From the NCBI RefSeq assembly GCF_029227915.1, contig NC_079880.1, positions 12,241,501 through 12,305,500 on the forward strand: a stretch of 64,000 bases of DNA, read 5' to 3'. The DNA is from Hydractinia symbiolongicarpus. Taxonomy: Eukaryota > Cnidaria > Hydrozoa > Anthoathecata > Hydractiniidae. Positions 34,975 through 46,874 of this stretch are shown one piece after another (the stretch's first letter is position 1; every line of letters starts with the position of its first letter). Below the pieces are notes generated by a model. It saw only the letters and a list, made by a program, of their open reading frames with translations. It was not told where the DNA came from and did no database searches. The translations under genes and the position numbers were made by a program.

Positions 34975-37900
34975 GATTTCCCAAGGGATGGTACACAATG
35001 CTATCAAGCAATTAAAGGCAGTTTGAATCAAATCAAGAAACGTGTGAATCGTCAAGCAGTTTCGGTCCTTGGTAAAAAAAATGAGGAAGTGGATATGGAA
35101 AACATAGATTTGTCATTAGCTATCACCATTTTCATAACTATACATAAAAATCATAAACACGTCAAGCCATTGAAAAACATAAAAGAATTAAGAGACTATC
35201 TCGCCCATGATTTAAAAGAAGAACCCGAAAATAACAAATGAAATCTTTGAAAAAAAGTTTTCACAACTAAAGGAGGATTTAAAAGAACTTGGTGCAAGCG
35301 CAGAAATAATCGATGGAGAAAAAAATAAAGTATTCGGAAAGGAAGAAATTAAAGAGCTGAGTGATGAAATAGACAAAATACAAGAAAAATTAAAGAGCAT
35401 TAAAATAGGTGAGACTAACTTTTTTATGACGTTTAACTTAACACCCTATTTGTCAAAAACCTGGCAGCTAAATTTTTTTAAGTGCCATACCTCAAAGAGT
35501 TTTAGATATAGGTATTACTCAAAATTTCTATAAAATCCTTATAATTAATAAAATACTAGTCGATAGGGCCTGTGGAGTAATCCACTTAGGCAGAACGACA
35601 ATGGAAAAATAGGTTGTTTTAGATTATTTGCTGATGTCAGCAGTGCAAATACACAAAAAATAAATAGAGAAACTTGTTTTCATGTTTCCTCCATTGTGTA
35701 GAGCTTACACTGCTGATCAAGAAAATGTATATAATCGTGAGCGATTAATGAAATGTAAGGGTTTAAAAATTTTCCTGACGTCGGCAATGGCCCATCAAAA
35801 CCCAAAGAAATTTTTTAGGAATTTGAATACATGTTGCCTTCATCGCATAGATCTTGAAACGCTGATCAAGAAAATGTATAGGATCGTGTATATTTGATAA
35901 ATGGTTGCAGAGATATTAGGGTTTAAAGGTTTTTTCATGACATCATCAACCCGTCCATTCCGAAACGGATTCGGGGACCCAGGTTTCGGAAAATTACCCA
36001 AATTGGTCCTAGGTGGTCCCTAGTTACCCACGCGGTGAAAAATCATTGACGTCACCACCTCGTTCCAAGTTATTTGGCCTCAAAGTTTTAAGTACACTGT
36101 AATGGCCTTATTAATTTGATATAGGATATTGACGGTAAAGTAGTGTTATTGACGTTGCGCCGTAACGTCAGAAAATTTAACATATTAGACTATAATATTA
36201 TAAATCATTTTATTATATTATATTATAAATCATTATAAAAAGTTTTGACACGTAGCAGTCCTATTCCTTTTGGATTATGTGGTAAATTTTCGCAATTTCG
36301 AACAGGAGATATGTTAGATAGCCTCTATTTGGCTATCAGAAACTTCAAACAGAATGTAAAAAATCATTATAGGTAAGGTAAAATAATTGAAAGCAGAAGG
36401 TATTATGGACAAATTTTAAGCTTTTGATGATGTCAAAGAGAAAGTGCTGACATAAGGAAAGAATTTATTGCCACCATTTTGTGTTTTTTGTTCCTTTACT
36501 ACAACTGTACTCATTTTGTTTTTTTAAAGATTCATGTTCTAAGTCGCGCAATAGACCTATTTCCACATCCATTTTCGTTCCGCGGAATATACATACAAAA
36601 TTACCAAACAACATGAAAACGAGATTAGTTATAAGCAAATTTTTAGTTTTCAGCTAAGTAGTGCAGATATGGTTTGTTTACCTGTAATATTTGCAAAATT
36701 ATTTGTCGTACAGATTGTTATTAACATTTGGTGATAATATGGGATAATAGTATGTATCTGCCAAACATTGGGTCGCTCTAATATTCTTGGTGTTAATTGA
36801 GCTAGATATTAGCTAGCTTTGAATAAGATGATATGAGTTAATGGCTGGATGGCTCATTTGTTTTAAACAAACGTAAATTTCAAACTGTTTATTAAAATCA
36901 ATGATTTTGCTGGTATATACAAATCCTTTGTCTCCAGTTATTGAGTGACCTTTTTTCAAACAATATCTGTAAAAAAAACATTAATTAGGCTTACTCACAG
37001 TGCTTTTAAATTAATAGTTGATCTTATGAGTTCCTTACCCTGTTTTTTTTTCAAGTAAGGGTAGTTTTGAAAGTATATAAAACTCACATTTTACACGTTT
37101 GTGTTTTCATAATTAGGTGCTAATTTGACTTAGTGGGGCAAGTTGGGCGTTAAACTTTCCATGAAATTTTTTTGCTTATTTTTGTCATATATCAGCCTCC
37201 ATCGTAGATTGTATTTGTTAAAAAAAATTAAAATTCCAAAATATAAGGTTGACAAAAAAGAAGAAAAAAAGTTAATAAATAAACAAAAGGAATATAAATA
37301 CAATTCGAACATTCTGCAAGATTAATTTTCAAGATGGAGATTTATGATAAGCTATATGCACTATCAATTCATATTACTTACAAATTGTAATTATTAAGGT
37401 TAACCATCACAATGCTTAATACAAATATACGATTATTGACAGTCGGTAAGAGAGACAGAGTTGTGACATAGGGAGCGTGACAGTGACAAAATCACAACAG
37501 ACAATAGTTTGAAAATATTAATTTTAAATATCATTGTACGTAACGAATGCTGAAAATGCTTTGTTGATTGATCATGCGGCTAATCTCTAGCTACAATCCT
37601 TTACAAGGCTTTAAATGGGATTATTAGAAGTGTAATGTCCAGTCTATCACTTTCCGGTTTGTATTTGTGAATGATACCCAGCATGATAATTTTATTTCTT
37701 TGAACTGATCAGAGTAATATGAAGTGCCACTAAGCGTTAGTAAACCGTACATTAGATTTTAGTTCTAAATTTACTAGAATTTAAAATCTACAATATTTTT
37801 TGTCACACCACTACCAATACCCTCTTTATAACTGTGTTAACTACGATTTTGTAAAACTGCCAGTTAAAAGCTGTAAAAGTCAACATTTTGTTGATAAATT

Positions 37901-40900
37901 CTTCAAAATTGCATGTAAACAACCAGTATCCTGAAATTTGCTCATAACTAATTTCGTTCTCATGTTATTCTGAATTTTCGCATGTATATTTTGTCGAACC
38001 AAATAGATATGGAAAAAGGCCTATTCATAAAACATAGAGTTTTTGAAAAGCTACTACTACGAAAAGCTACTACTATCCAATAAAAATAAAGTACATTACA
38101 ATAATATCACTTCTAATTACATATTACCATATTTGTTACGCAGGCACACTATTGTAAAATAAAGTTAATTGGATAATGTTTTGCCAAGCCAGCGGATTTT
38201 TTAATAAGCCATAACTTATCAGTAAAACTGAATAGCTTTGTTCATAATGCATTGGCTTCTCTAGTTAACTATCTAACTACATATACATTGACGTTCCTTT
38301 TAATAATACTGCAACAACAAAATACTTCGATTCGTTGGTACAAACCTACAATCCTGGCCAAAATTGGTTGAGAAAAGGCCCAACACATGTGGATTTATTA
38401 TCTTTATTATCATTATTTTTGTTTCTGTGGTTCCATGTGTAGAGATTCTCTGTTTTGTTGACATAAACTAGCCAGCAAAATTGTGGTATGTGTATACTAA
38501 AACAGTGCAGGTTTTCACTTATAGAATAGTAGCTAGTTTATCTTATAAGCTTATGTTGCATTGGAAATTTTATCAACAATTTTGACCAGGATTGTAGATA
38601 GAGCCAACCGAAAATATTTTTCACAAAAAAGCTTTTGAATACTTTGCGATGATACATTTAGAAATAATAAAAAAACTGTAGATCGACGGTTTTTACAATA
38701 CGTCTACGTTAAACAAACCAAACTTTAATTTCCATTTTTTTTAATCCATCAATTTTTCGTAAATATTCTTTTATTTTTCTATATGGTGAAATTATTTTAT
38801 GCCCTCCTTTTTTTGTTATTACTGAGAAATGAAAGAAAAGACCTTTTTACTGAGTTTCTTACTATTTTTAAATAAACCTAGATTAATCTAGGTAGAAGCA
38901 GCCCAACTAGCTTGGTTGTAAAACTGCAAGCACTTTTATTAAGTGAATCCACCCCCTATAGTTAAAATAACTCTTCAAGTGCTACAATTGAATATTTTTT
39001 CAATTCTTTTTGTATATGCATCATTAATGAAATTTCCTTACAAACGTTTACGGTCAAAAACCTTCGCCGAAACTACCTATGATACCCTGATTTTCCCATA
39101 CTGCATTATGAATTCATAAATTTAAAGAAGATAGCGCTATCAGTAAAAAGGTTTATTGCCGAAAATAAAAATTAGCACACTAGACAAAATCGCAGTGATC
39201 AAAATTTTATTTAAGTAATACCATTCAAGAGTGTCAGCTGTTTGTTTGTTTAACAGAACATGTATATAAAGATGTTAACTCAGGTTTTTTGGTAATTTTG
39301 ATTCTATTATTTTTCATTCGTAAACCTTGGTTAATAAAGCCTTTGATACTAAAATTAATCACAAAAATTTAAAATCAGGCACGAAAGGGGTAAACGCAAA
39401 TGCAAATAAAACAACTAAAACTTTCGTCTTTCAATCTATGTGCCATTTTTGTGTATTTATCTTAATTTACCTTTAAAGCAGGGGTTCAAATGACAATTAA
39501 TTTGGAAGAAGTTTCAGTACCAAATTTAGGCCACGTACTTTTAATCCTTATTTTAATCCTTATGATGTCCTGTACATACCTGTCAACATCAAATTCGTAC
39601 GGGAAGTAAGCTTTTTGAAAAAAATGGCTTTGCGACATATAGTGTCAATTTTGTATTTTCTTGCGACATCTTGTGTTGCGACATATAGTGGCGTTATTTG
39701 CGACATATAGTGGCGTTTGCGACATATAGTGTCACGACATCAGCAACTTTGTTTTAACAAAAACATTAAAATGAAAATTGTGCCGAAAAATGGTAGTTAC
39801 ATAAAAAGGTTAATTTTTAAACACCAAATTTTGATTTAAAACGCAAACTATTAAAACTGTTGCATTTTCGTTTTAGCGCAATGAAGACGAGAAAAGTTTA
39901 TAAGTAGGACCAAACCTAGGGTTTTTTTAGCCTAAAATGGGCTAGAAAAAAGCACTCTACATTTCTCGTTGCTGTATTTTTTAAACTGGGGTCAGGATAT
40001 CTCATCCTTTTATAAATTTCATGGAAATAAAAAAAGTAAAGAGATGCAGAAAATCTTTGTATTCCTATACAGTTTTTTTTGTTATTAAGGAGATCAACAA
40101 GTTAAAGAAATGTCTTCGAAAATTTCAAAGCTCTCTGATCAAAATAAAACGCTTGCTAAAGAGTTTATAAAGTACATTAAGAGAGGAGAAAATGCAAACA
40201 TAAAAGAAATGGGCGCAGTAACAATAATTAAGAAAGATGAATTTCTTATATGGCCAAGATGTACTGATATCGAGGACGACAAAACATCAAGTCCAATTCA
40301 ACTTACAAAAATATACATAGGGTATCAAAATAGCGTAGGTTGGGTTGCTGTTAAAAAATGTCCCAAGGATAATAAAGCCATCAAGGTAATGAAGAAGTTC
40401 TGTTGGCCTTTTACATTTCCAAACGTTTTGTATATTACAAAGATTTTTACTGAAGAAAACAAAAGCTCCTGCTATTTGGTGACAGAACTTTGTGACAAAA
40501 CGCTGAAAGATTACATAAAATCAGGAATTGAGGAAATGGAAAAAGTGGAAATGGCGATTACCTTGTTAAGAGCAATGGAATATCTTCATACTAAAGAAAT
40601 TGTGCACAGAGACATCAAGCCCTCAAATATCCTTTTCACAAATGGCGTCCTAAAGGTTGCAGACTTTGGAATTAGCCGTCAAATAAATCCTGATGCAACA
40701 TACAGAACGACTAATGCAGGGACATTAGATTATCAAGCACCTGATCTTATCGGCGAACAAGGCAATGTTCTTGTTAAATTTAAACATGATGTGTACAGCG
40801 TTTTGGTTATCATGTTTTATATATTTACTGATGGAGAACATCCATTTCACTTTGATGTTGACCGAAGTTTGAAGAACATAGAAAGAAAGAAAAGGATCAC

Positions 40901-41869
40901 AGACTTAGATTTTCGCTACGAAAAGCCTATAAATAAGAAAATAGAAAACCAATTAAAGCAGTTCTTGTTACGCCATGTTGCATCACTTGTGAAGAATGGC
41001 GAAGCCGTGACATTGAAGGAAATAATCTCATTTTTTCAAGAACATACCAAAGCAAATCCTTATTGCACCACTTTAATGAAGGAATCTACATCAGCAGTTT
41101 CATATAAGCGCTACGCTATATTACTATACTTCACTACTGAAACTGAGCAAAAGAAACATTTTCTAGAAACTGAAAAGAATGTTAAAGAAAGAAAGTTCGA
41201 TGAAGCTACTTTAAATGTAGTATTTAGGGAATCTGTGGCAGAAGGAGCATTATCCTCCCCAGTCGCCGATGTAACGCTCATGCGTAATGCTCTTGAAAGA
41301 TGCGGATTTGACGCGTCACGGACGAAAGATGACGCCTCTGTAAACGATTTAAAGGCCATGATAGAGGACATCGCAGCAGGAAATCAAAATCAAACAATAT
41401 GTATCTTTCTTCACATTTCAGGTCATGGGTTTCATTGTGAAGAAAACGATGATACTTTTATAATATTCAAAGAGTCAGAATTTTTGCAGTCAATCAAATT
41501 ATTCGCATGATCATTACTACAATTGGAGATAATAACCAGATTATTTTCACAATAGATGCATGCAGGAAAATATCTTCCATCGACCGACAAGAATTGGACA
41601 AAATCAACTTACCTCCCAATGTATGCATTTTATACAGCTGTGAAAAGGGTAAAGATACTGCAGATGCTGGTATGTCAGCTAGCATTAAAAGTAAATTGTG
41701 TGATGGTGCGAATACAGTTCCAGCAATTTTCTCGAAGGCAATTTCAGAAAACATCACGCGCGGATTGAGCGTAGATCGTTTGTTTGAAAGAGTGGAATCT
41801 GTTATGAGAAATGAAGGTTCTTGCACCGTAGCACCTGAAAAGCAAGGCAATATCGATTTTGTGTTTTAA
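34975..41869 (+). CDS. HEPN-like / Ser-Thr kinase / caspase-like fusion protein (5' incomplete, two frame breaks)
   Basis: Two exons are supported: 34975-35408 and 40091-41869, joined by a GT-AG intron whose phase fits (AAAATAG^GTGAG ... TTATTAAG^GAG). Exon 1 has a HEPN-like helical block ending RDYLAH, an R-x4-H motif as in RNase-type HEPN domains, then a coiled coil. Exon 2 encodes from SSKISKLSD a kinase with VAVK lysine (40353-40355), HRDIKPSN and DFG intact, most like IRE1-type kinases in my reading. A caspase-like (clan CD) domain follows: YAILLYF strand, ERCGFDAS, HISGHG with the catalytic His, and, in the next frame, TIDACRK with the catalytic Cys (41561-41563) and FSKAISENITRGLSV. 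The frame breaks once near 35230 (one extra base in an A run) and once near 41481-41485 (one base short in a T run). No start codon was found; at least one 5' exon is missing. Either break could be an assembly error or mean a pseudogene. Domain calls for kinase and caspase fold are strong, HEPN moderate. Confidence 0.75.
35440..36500. mobile_element. Relic of the TTAA MITE, split by another repeat
   Basis: 35440-35550 resembles the part of the 34195 MITE around 34315-34425 (CCATACCT, GATATTGGCCATTACTC-like, AATCTCTATGAA-like). 36270-36500 resembles its later part (TATCAGAAACTTCAAACAGA, GAAAGTGCTGACATAAG-like, CACCATTTTGT). Between them sits the repeat at 35551-36215. It lies in the large intron of the kinase/caspase-like gene. 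The terminal repeats are lost. Confidence 0.6.
35551..36215. repeat. Dispersed repeat, copy 2 (family of 10621-11356)
   Basis: It begins TACTAGTCGATAGGGCC and follows the 10621 copy through CCACTTAGGCAGAA, GTTGTTTTAGAT, the duplicated CTGATCAAGAAAATGTAT unit, GGGGACCCAGGTTTCGG and CCTAGGTGGTCCC. The 3' end is less clear. It interrupts the MITE relic listed separately. Confidence 0.65.
38349..38594. mobile_element. Tc1/mariner-like MITE, copy 2 (uninterrupted)
   Basis: This 246-bp copy of the element at 4595-4973 has ends CAATCCTGGCCAAAATTG and AATTTTGACCAGGATTG, flanked by TA. It lacks the 130-bp foldback found in copy 1. The sequence is otherwise nearly identical, so both insertions are recent. 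It lies in the large intron of the kinase/caspase-like gene; the remaining intron (36500-38340 and 38600-39620) shows no recognisable feature. Confidence 0.85.
39630..39740. repeat. Tandem GCGACATATAGTG motif
   Basis: TTGCGACATATAGTGTC or TTGCGACATATAGTGGCG occurs four times, with one shortened GCGACATCTTGTG, in about 110 bp of intron. It could be the repeated end of a DNA transposon. Confidence 0.65.
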
Positions 41870-44600
41870 ACAGTAAGACGTCCACTTTTGTTGCAAGAAA
41901 GGGTAAACAGAAAATATGTTGTTTTTAAATAATTTGTTTTTTGTGTTTTGTCTTATTGCAAGAGAGTTCGTTAGAAGTACGTAATTAATATTTGGAAAGA
42001 ATTTTAAGAGAGACTTCGTTAGTTTGGTTTATGAACAACTGATGCCAATGTAATTAATTTTCGTGTAGAATTTAAAATGTTTTTGTTTGATTTTTTAAAT
42101 GTTGCCTTGTGAAAGGGTTATGATTTTTTGAAAGTATTTTAATTAGATTTAGGTTTATAACGATTGATTATGATTTGTGTTTGTGAAAATGATTCAAAAA
42201 GAAAGAACACGTTCATTTTATTTTTTCTATTATAACAGAAAAGATTGACGAGTTTTTAACGTCATTTAATAAGAATTAAATTTATTAATTAATTTCTTTC
42301 TGAAAGGGGATTTCTTATATTTCTTTTTTTTCCCCACTATTGCAGGAAAGGGCGATGCATTTTCTTTAAGTACGGTAATTATATTTAGTTTTATAACTTT
42401 TCCCCATTATTACAGGAAAGAACGATGCATTTTTTTTAACACGGTAATTAGAATTAGATTTATACCACGGCTTGCAATGTAATTAATTTTTGTGAAGAAT
42501 TTAGAAAAATTTAATAATTTGTTTTTTCTACTTTTTTACATCATTGGCAACTAATATTAAATCACCAGGATATATTTTTTCAATAAAGAATTATTTTGAT
42601 AAGTTTTCTTGAATATCCTGGCAACATCTAAACCTTGAGGATAGAACTGTGTTTTCAATATGACTTTGCAGTTGTTTTTTTTTCCAAAATCGACCTTAAT
42701 TTCGTACGTTGTTAGAATTTTCTTTACCTTAATTATAAGCAAGGTCAAACAATAGCTACTTTGTGTTTTCGATTGATTTCACGTCATATTTCTTATAGAA
42801 TGTGTTGCGGAGCGGGTAACAGGCTCGTTTTGGTGCGCAAGCGAAAAATTTTAGATATACCTTTCGGTTGAATTGTATAAAAAACAAGAAGACATGTGTC
42901 TTTAACATCTGTGCTGCGAGAGAAATCATATCGTCATACGTACGCAGACCGTTTTACATTAAGGATGCACATGAACGTACGTAAATGGATCAAATCAGTC
43001 TTCTTGGCTAAGCCAAAAGTAAATTTTGAAAATGACGGCTGGCTATAAGAAGTATGAAGAAACGCGGCCATACTCGCCTCCCCCCCCCCAAACTGTCTTG
43101 TTAGGTGTTTCCATTAGGACGGATCCTGAACCGCCACCAGTACACGTTTTTTTATAAGAAACCAGTCCATAAGAAACCTTTAGTCAAAATTTTAAGAAAC
43201 TTGAGCAGGCTGAAAACATCTCCAACATTAAGAAACTTATACATATATAGAAAAAGAAAACATATATAGAAAAAGAAATGAAAACAGAGTAAAAAGTGTT
43301 TTTTATAAGGTGGATGCTTAAACATGCATCTATTTATAACAAACTAATATAATGTCAGAAATAAAAAACGAATAAAATGATACTGTGCAAACATAGCATA
43401 TGTCGTTTACTAATCATAGTCGAAACCATTGTAAATAAAAGATTATTTAAAGAAACCTTTCAGAACTTTTCAGGCTTAAATAAAGAAAATTAAGAAACAT
43501 TCCAGGCTCAAGTTATCGGAATTTTAAGAAACTCCAGGTTCAACCAAATGCTTACGCTTCTTATAATAAAGACGTGTAGGAAAAAAGAAGAAGCTCTAGA
43601 AACGAGGTTGGAAATGCAGCAAGAAGTATTATTTTAATCATCATGAAAAAATGACTTTCGAATATCACAACACACTCTAGCCTACTTATAACTATGCACT
43701 TCGTCTTTGTCGTTCAACTTTGATAAAAAAGAGAAGACTGTGGACTATAACATTGTTAACATCTAAGTCGTTATTGCGCATGGTTAGCTACTATTTTTAG
43801 ATAATCTAAAAACCATTTTAAAAAAATCGATGAAAGATGTGAAGCGCGTCTGGTCTACTGGTAGGCTAAAAACAAATACACTTTTCCATAGCGCCCCTGC
43901 TACCCTATCTTTGTGAACAGCAGAAAGGGACCGCGAACATCATGCAATTGATATTTTTTTCGCTCAAAAGGGATACTGCGCTATTGGATATATCAACAGA
44001 CACCAAGACAAGTCACAAGACTCAGTAAAACTAACTTCAGGGGTTAAACCACAGGTAACTGTGCGGTCTGGCTTTGAATGACCAGTGGAACGCCTTATAA
44101 GAACTGCAAACAGTGTCACACATTCAGGCGAAGCGATTTAACTGTAGCTGAAAAAAAAAACACAGTTTACAACACGTTGCTACCCCGTCATAACAGAAAC
44201 AGTTGGCGAACATTTTTTGGAGAATGTTTGCGGTGAAAGTTCAAATATGAATTTTACTTCAGGCTGAGAGCTTAGTTAAAGTAAGCAATGTCACCCATCC
44301 ATATAGATGCAACGCAACGTCAGTTAAACAGAAACAGCCCATAGTTAACACTGGACTGAGCTTAGTACGGGTAAACCATGTGCACATGCATTTATGTATT
44401 AATGTGTCCTGTGTACAACCTGTTGTTAAACCTGTCATACTTTTTTACCGAATATCTTATGGTGACTGATTGTGAGTAACACCAAGATGAGTACAGATAA
44501 ACAAGCTCACATATACATGCGATGCTCAAAAATGCTTGCTGCAGATGCTTAAGTGGTAATTTCGCAACAGTTAAAAGCAAATAGCAACACAAAACACGTA
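41870..44600. other. Intergenic region after the kinase/caspase-like gene
   Basis: A degenerate tandem duplication lies at 42326-42470: CCCCA(C/T)TATT(G/A)CAGGAAAG, then CGATGCATTTT and ACGGTAATTA, with a unit of about 75 bp and weaker relatives back to 41880. A motif TTTTAAGAAACT recurs between 43140 and 43540. An AATAAA at about 42581 could end the upstream transcript. No further genes are supported. Confidence 0.4.
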
Positions 44601-44629
44601 AACAATAAAAATATTTTATTCTTTACGAA

Positions 44630-44660
44630 CTTTTCGTTACGTAGTAACATCTTCAGATGG
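44630..44660 (-). ncRNA. Hammerhead-ribozyme-like motif
   Basis: The minus strand reads CTGAAGA (44656-44650), then T, stem II GTTAC-TAC-GTAAC, then GAAA (44635-44632), followed by AGTTCGTAAA. CUGANGA and GAAA are the two conserved core boxes of hammerhead ribozymes. Penelope-like elements are known to carry minimal hammerheads with very short stem III in their terminal repeats, which fits the Penelope debris nearby. Stem I and stem III pairing are not clear, so activity is uncertain. Confidence 0.4.
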
Positions 44661-46069
44661 ATAGATACAAAAAATAAAGTTATCCACTTTATAGACATCA
44701 TTAAAATACCGACAGGTCTATTATTGTTTTTAGTTATTTTATCTCTTCAGGTAAAGTTTTATTGTCGCATGTGTAATAATACGGATATAAAGTGTATAAT
44801 CTTAGCACAATTAAGCTGGTTAGCTTCTATGTTTTAAAAGTCTAGTACCTGTTTCGAAAAAAATGTTAGTCTTTTATTGTAGTATCTAGCTAGTTTAGTG
44901 TAAAGTGTAAATAACCTGTATAAATATTGATAATAAATAAATTAAACAAAGCCTTGTGAGAGCGTCACTGGACTTGTGATGTGTGTGTATACCTAAAGGC
45001 ATGTATGGTATGTTGTACGTGCTTTAAGTTGGAACCCGTGAGAAAACTATATAAACTATACCCGTTTGGCATGTCGGTTACCATAGCTACCACACAAACT
45101 CGATATATAAAGTCATCTGAATTGTCATAAAAACAAAATCTTTCTTTTTAATTTACTTTTATCTTGTGGAACGTTTATTATTGTTCTGCAACCCCCTTAG
45201 AAATTATAGCAATACCTTCAGTAGCGTTATCCCACAGTCCTATACCCACAGGATTTGTTGAACATATTTACCTTCTTTGTGACCTTTCGCAGATCCTTGC
45301 AGTTTACAGTTAATGAGGGACATAAACTGTCTGTTTTCTTTTCTTTTGTTTAACACGAAGGAACATATAAAAGAACATCCAGACATCAACCAAAATAGAA
45401 AATATGTAGCGCTTTGTTAAAGATTCTTTTATTAATAACCGTATTTTTTGTCTGTCCGCAAGTAACGGACACACAACGCAGCAAACGCAATATATTTTTA
45501 TCCCTTCAAGTAAAGGTGATGACAGCGTGTTGCAAATGGCGAATGAAACGTACACAGCTACTCCTTATTTATACTTGTCGTTTTTATGTTCTTGCGCCGG
45601 GAGAAGTCGTGCTACAAAAACATCAAATGCGATATATGAAGGATGCGCAAACCCGTTAATTTATCAACAGGTTACGGAATAGGGTCCTTATTAGTAGTAC
45701 CGGTTTTTTGTCTGTATCTGCGCTACCACAGTAACCTCAGTATCGTTGCGCAATGTTTCAATTGCGCTACGGACTAAGGAAATGCAAAAAAGAAATGAGA
45801 GGCACGTTTTCGCGTGGATTTATCCATTAATTATACACAATTCTATGTTATAATACTAAACTTTCCGTAGCTGCAAGTATTAAATCATAGATTATCGTAG
45901 ACATTCATGGGCTTCCGACTAGTCATTGTAATAATATCTTATTTTGTCAGTTTTAAGGCTGCAACAGGTCATGCATGAAACCTTCCAATTAGAAATGACA
46001 AATAAAAAATATGTTAATAATGGTGAGTGTATGATAATAAAGGAAAAAAAGAACAACAACTTTTTTAGG

Positions 46070-46571
46070 TGAAATATATTTACGACGTTTCGGCCGTACG
46101 ACGGCCATTCTCAAGTCCGTAGGGACAACGTTATGCATTATCAGAAAATAAACACAGGGGTATTGATGCAATGTTTCTATTAAGTATAGGTTTGTCCCTA
46201 CGGATTAATAAGCCCTCTTTGAGTTCTAGATCGAAATTAGTATATGCGGTGGAGAGTGTACTAAAGTTGTCAAAACTCCGTACGTTATTGCAGTAGATAA
46301 CGTGTTTTAGCACAGCACTAGGATTTTGAGTTTTGACGGCTTTTCCAGTCAGAGAGGAAACAGCCATATGTCCGCAAACTCTAACTTTCAAATGTCGTAC
46401 GGTTTTGCCGTAATAGATGGCGTTGCAGCCATCGCACTTAAATCCATAAACGACATTTGAACGCATGGTTTTTGATGGGCGGTCCTTAAATCTGAAAAAG
46501 TCACCAATTCTGCAGCTAGATTTAAAAATAACCCTCAGCCTACAACGAGGAAAGCTTTTGTCAAAGGTGTT
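46070..46571 (-). pseudogene. Penelope-like retroelement, 3' part with GIY-YIG endonuclease
   Basis: The minus strand gives, from about 46571, VNTFDKSFPRCRLRVIFKSS then RIGDFF, and an open frame (46466-46131) with VVYGFKCDGCNAIYYGKT, HLKVRV and EGLLIRRDKPILNRN, the arrangement of the GIY-YIG endonuclease at the C-terminus of Penelope-like elements. After the stop the 3' tail (46130-46070) reads GAATGGCCGTCGTACGGCCG then AAACGTCG, a stem II plus GAAAC reminiscent of the hammerhead in these elements, but the first core box (CUGANGA) is altered. The reverse transcriptase is cut off at the ISL2EU boundary. Confidence 0.75.
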
Positions 46572-46874
46572 GACTAAACGAGATCGTATTTTAAGAGATA
46601 ATTTACGTTATGGAGATAATAGCCCGGTCCCATAAAGCGGCTAGTTTGCAACGCATTCTGGTCATTGTAGTAAAAGAAGTTTCGTCTGGCGAGATGCACA
46701 ACGTAAACAAAACACTGTGCGTATTTAACTATGGAGAGAATGATATTTGCGAACAAGGTCGATCTTTTCACCGTAATTAAACAATGTTAGGGATATATCT
46801 CCACAGCTTTACACTATAGCGTTGGTCGCAAAAGCCAGTTTTGTTATAGAAAGGAGGAAATCATTTAGTTAGTT

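Noticed and set aside
41111-41371. Minus-strand ORFs opposite the kinase/caspase-like gene (also 41494-41850)
   Set aside because: They are antisense shadows of well-supported plus-strand coding sequence.
45414-45659. Frame beginning with a signal-peptide-like LKILLLITVFFVCPQ
   Set aside because: It has no ATG (TTG start), a stop lies just upstream, and no acceptor or homology supports an exon.
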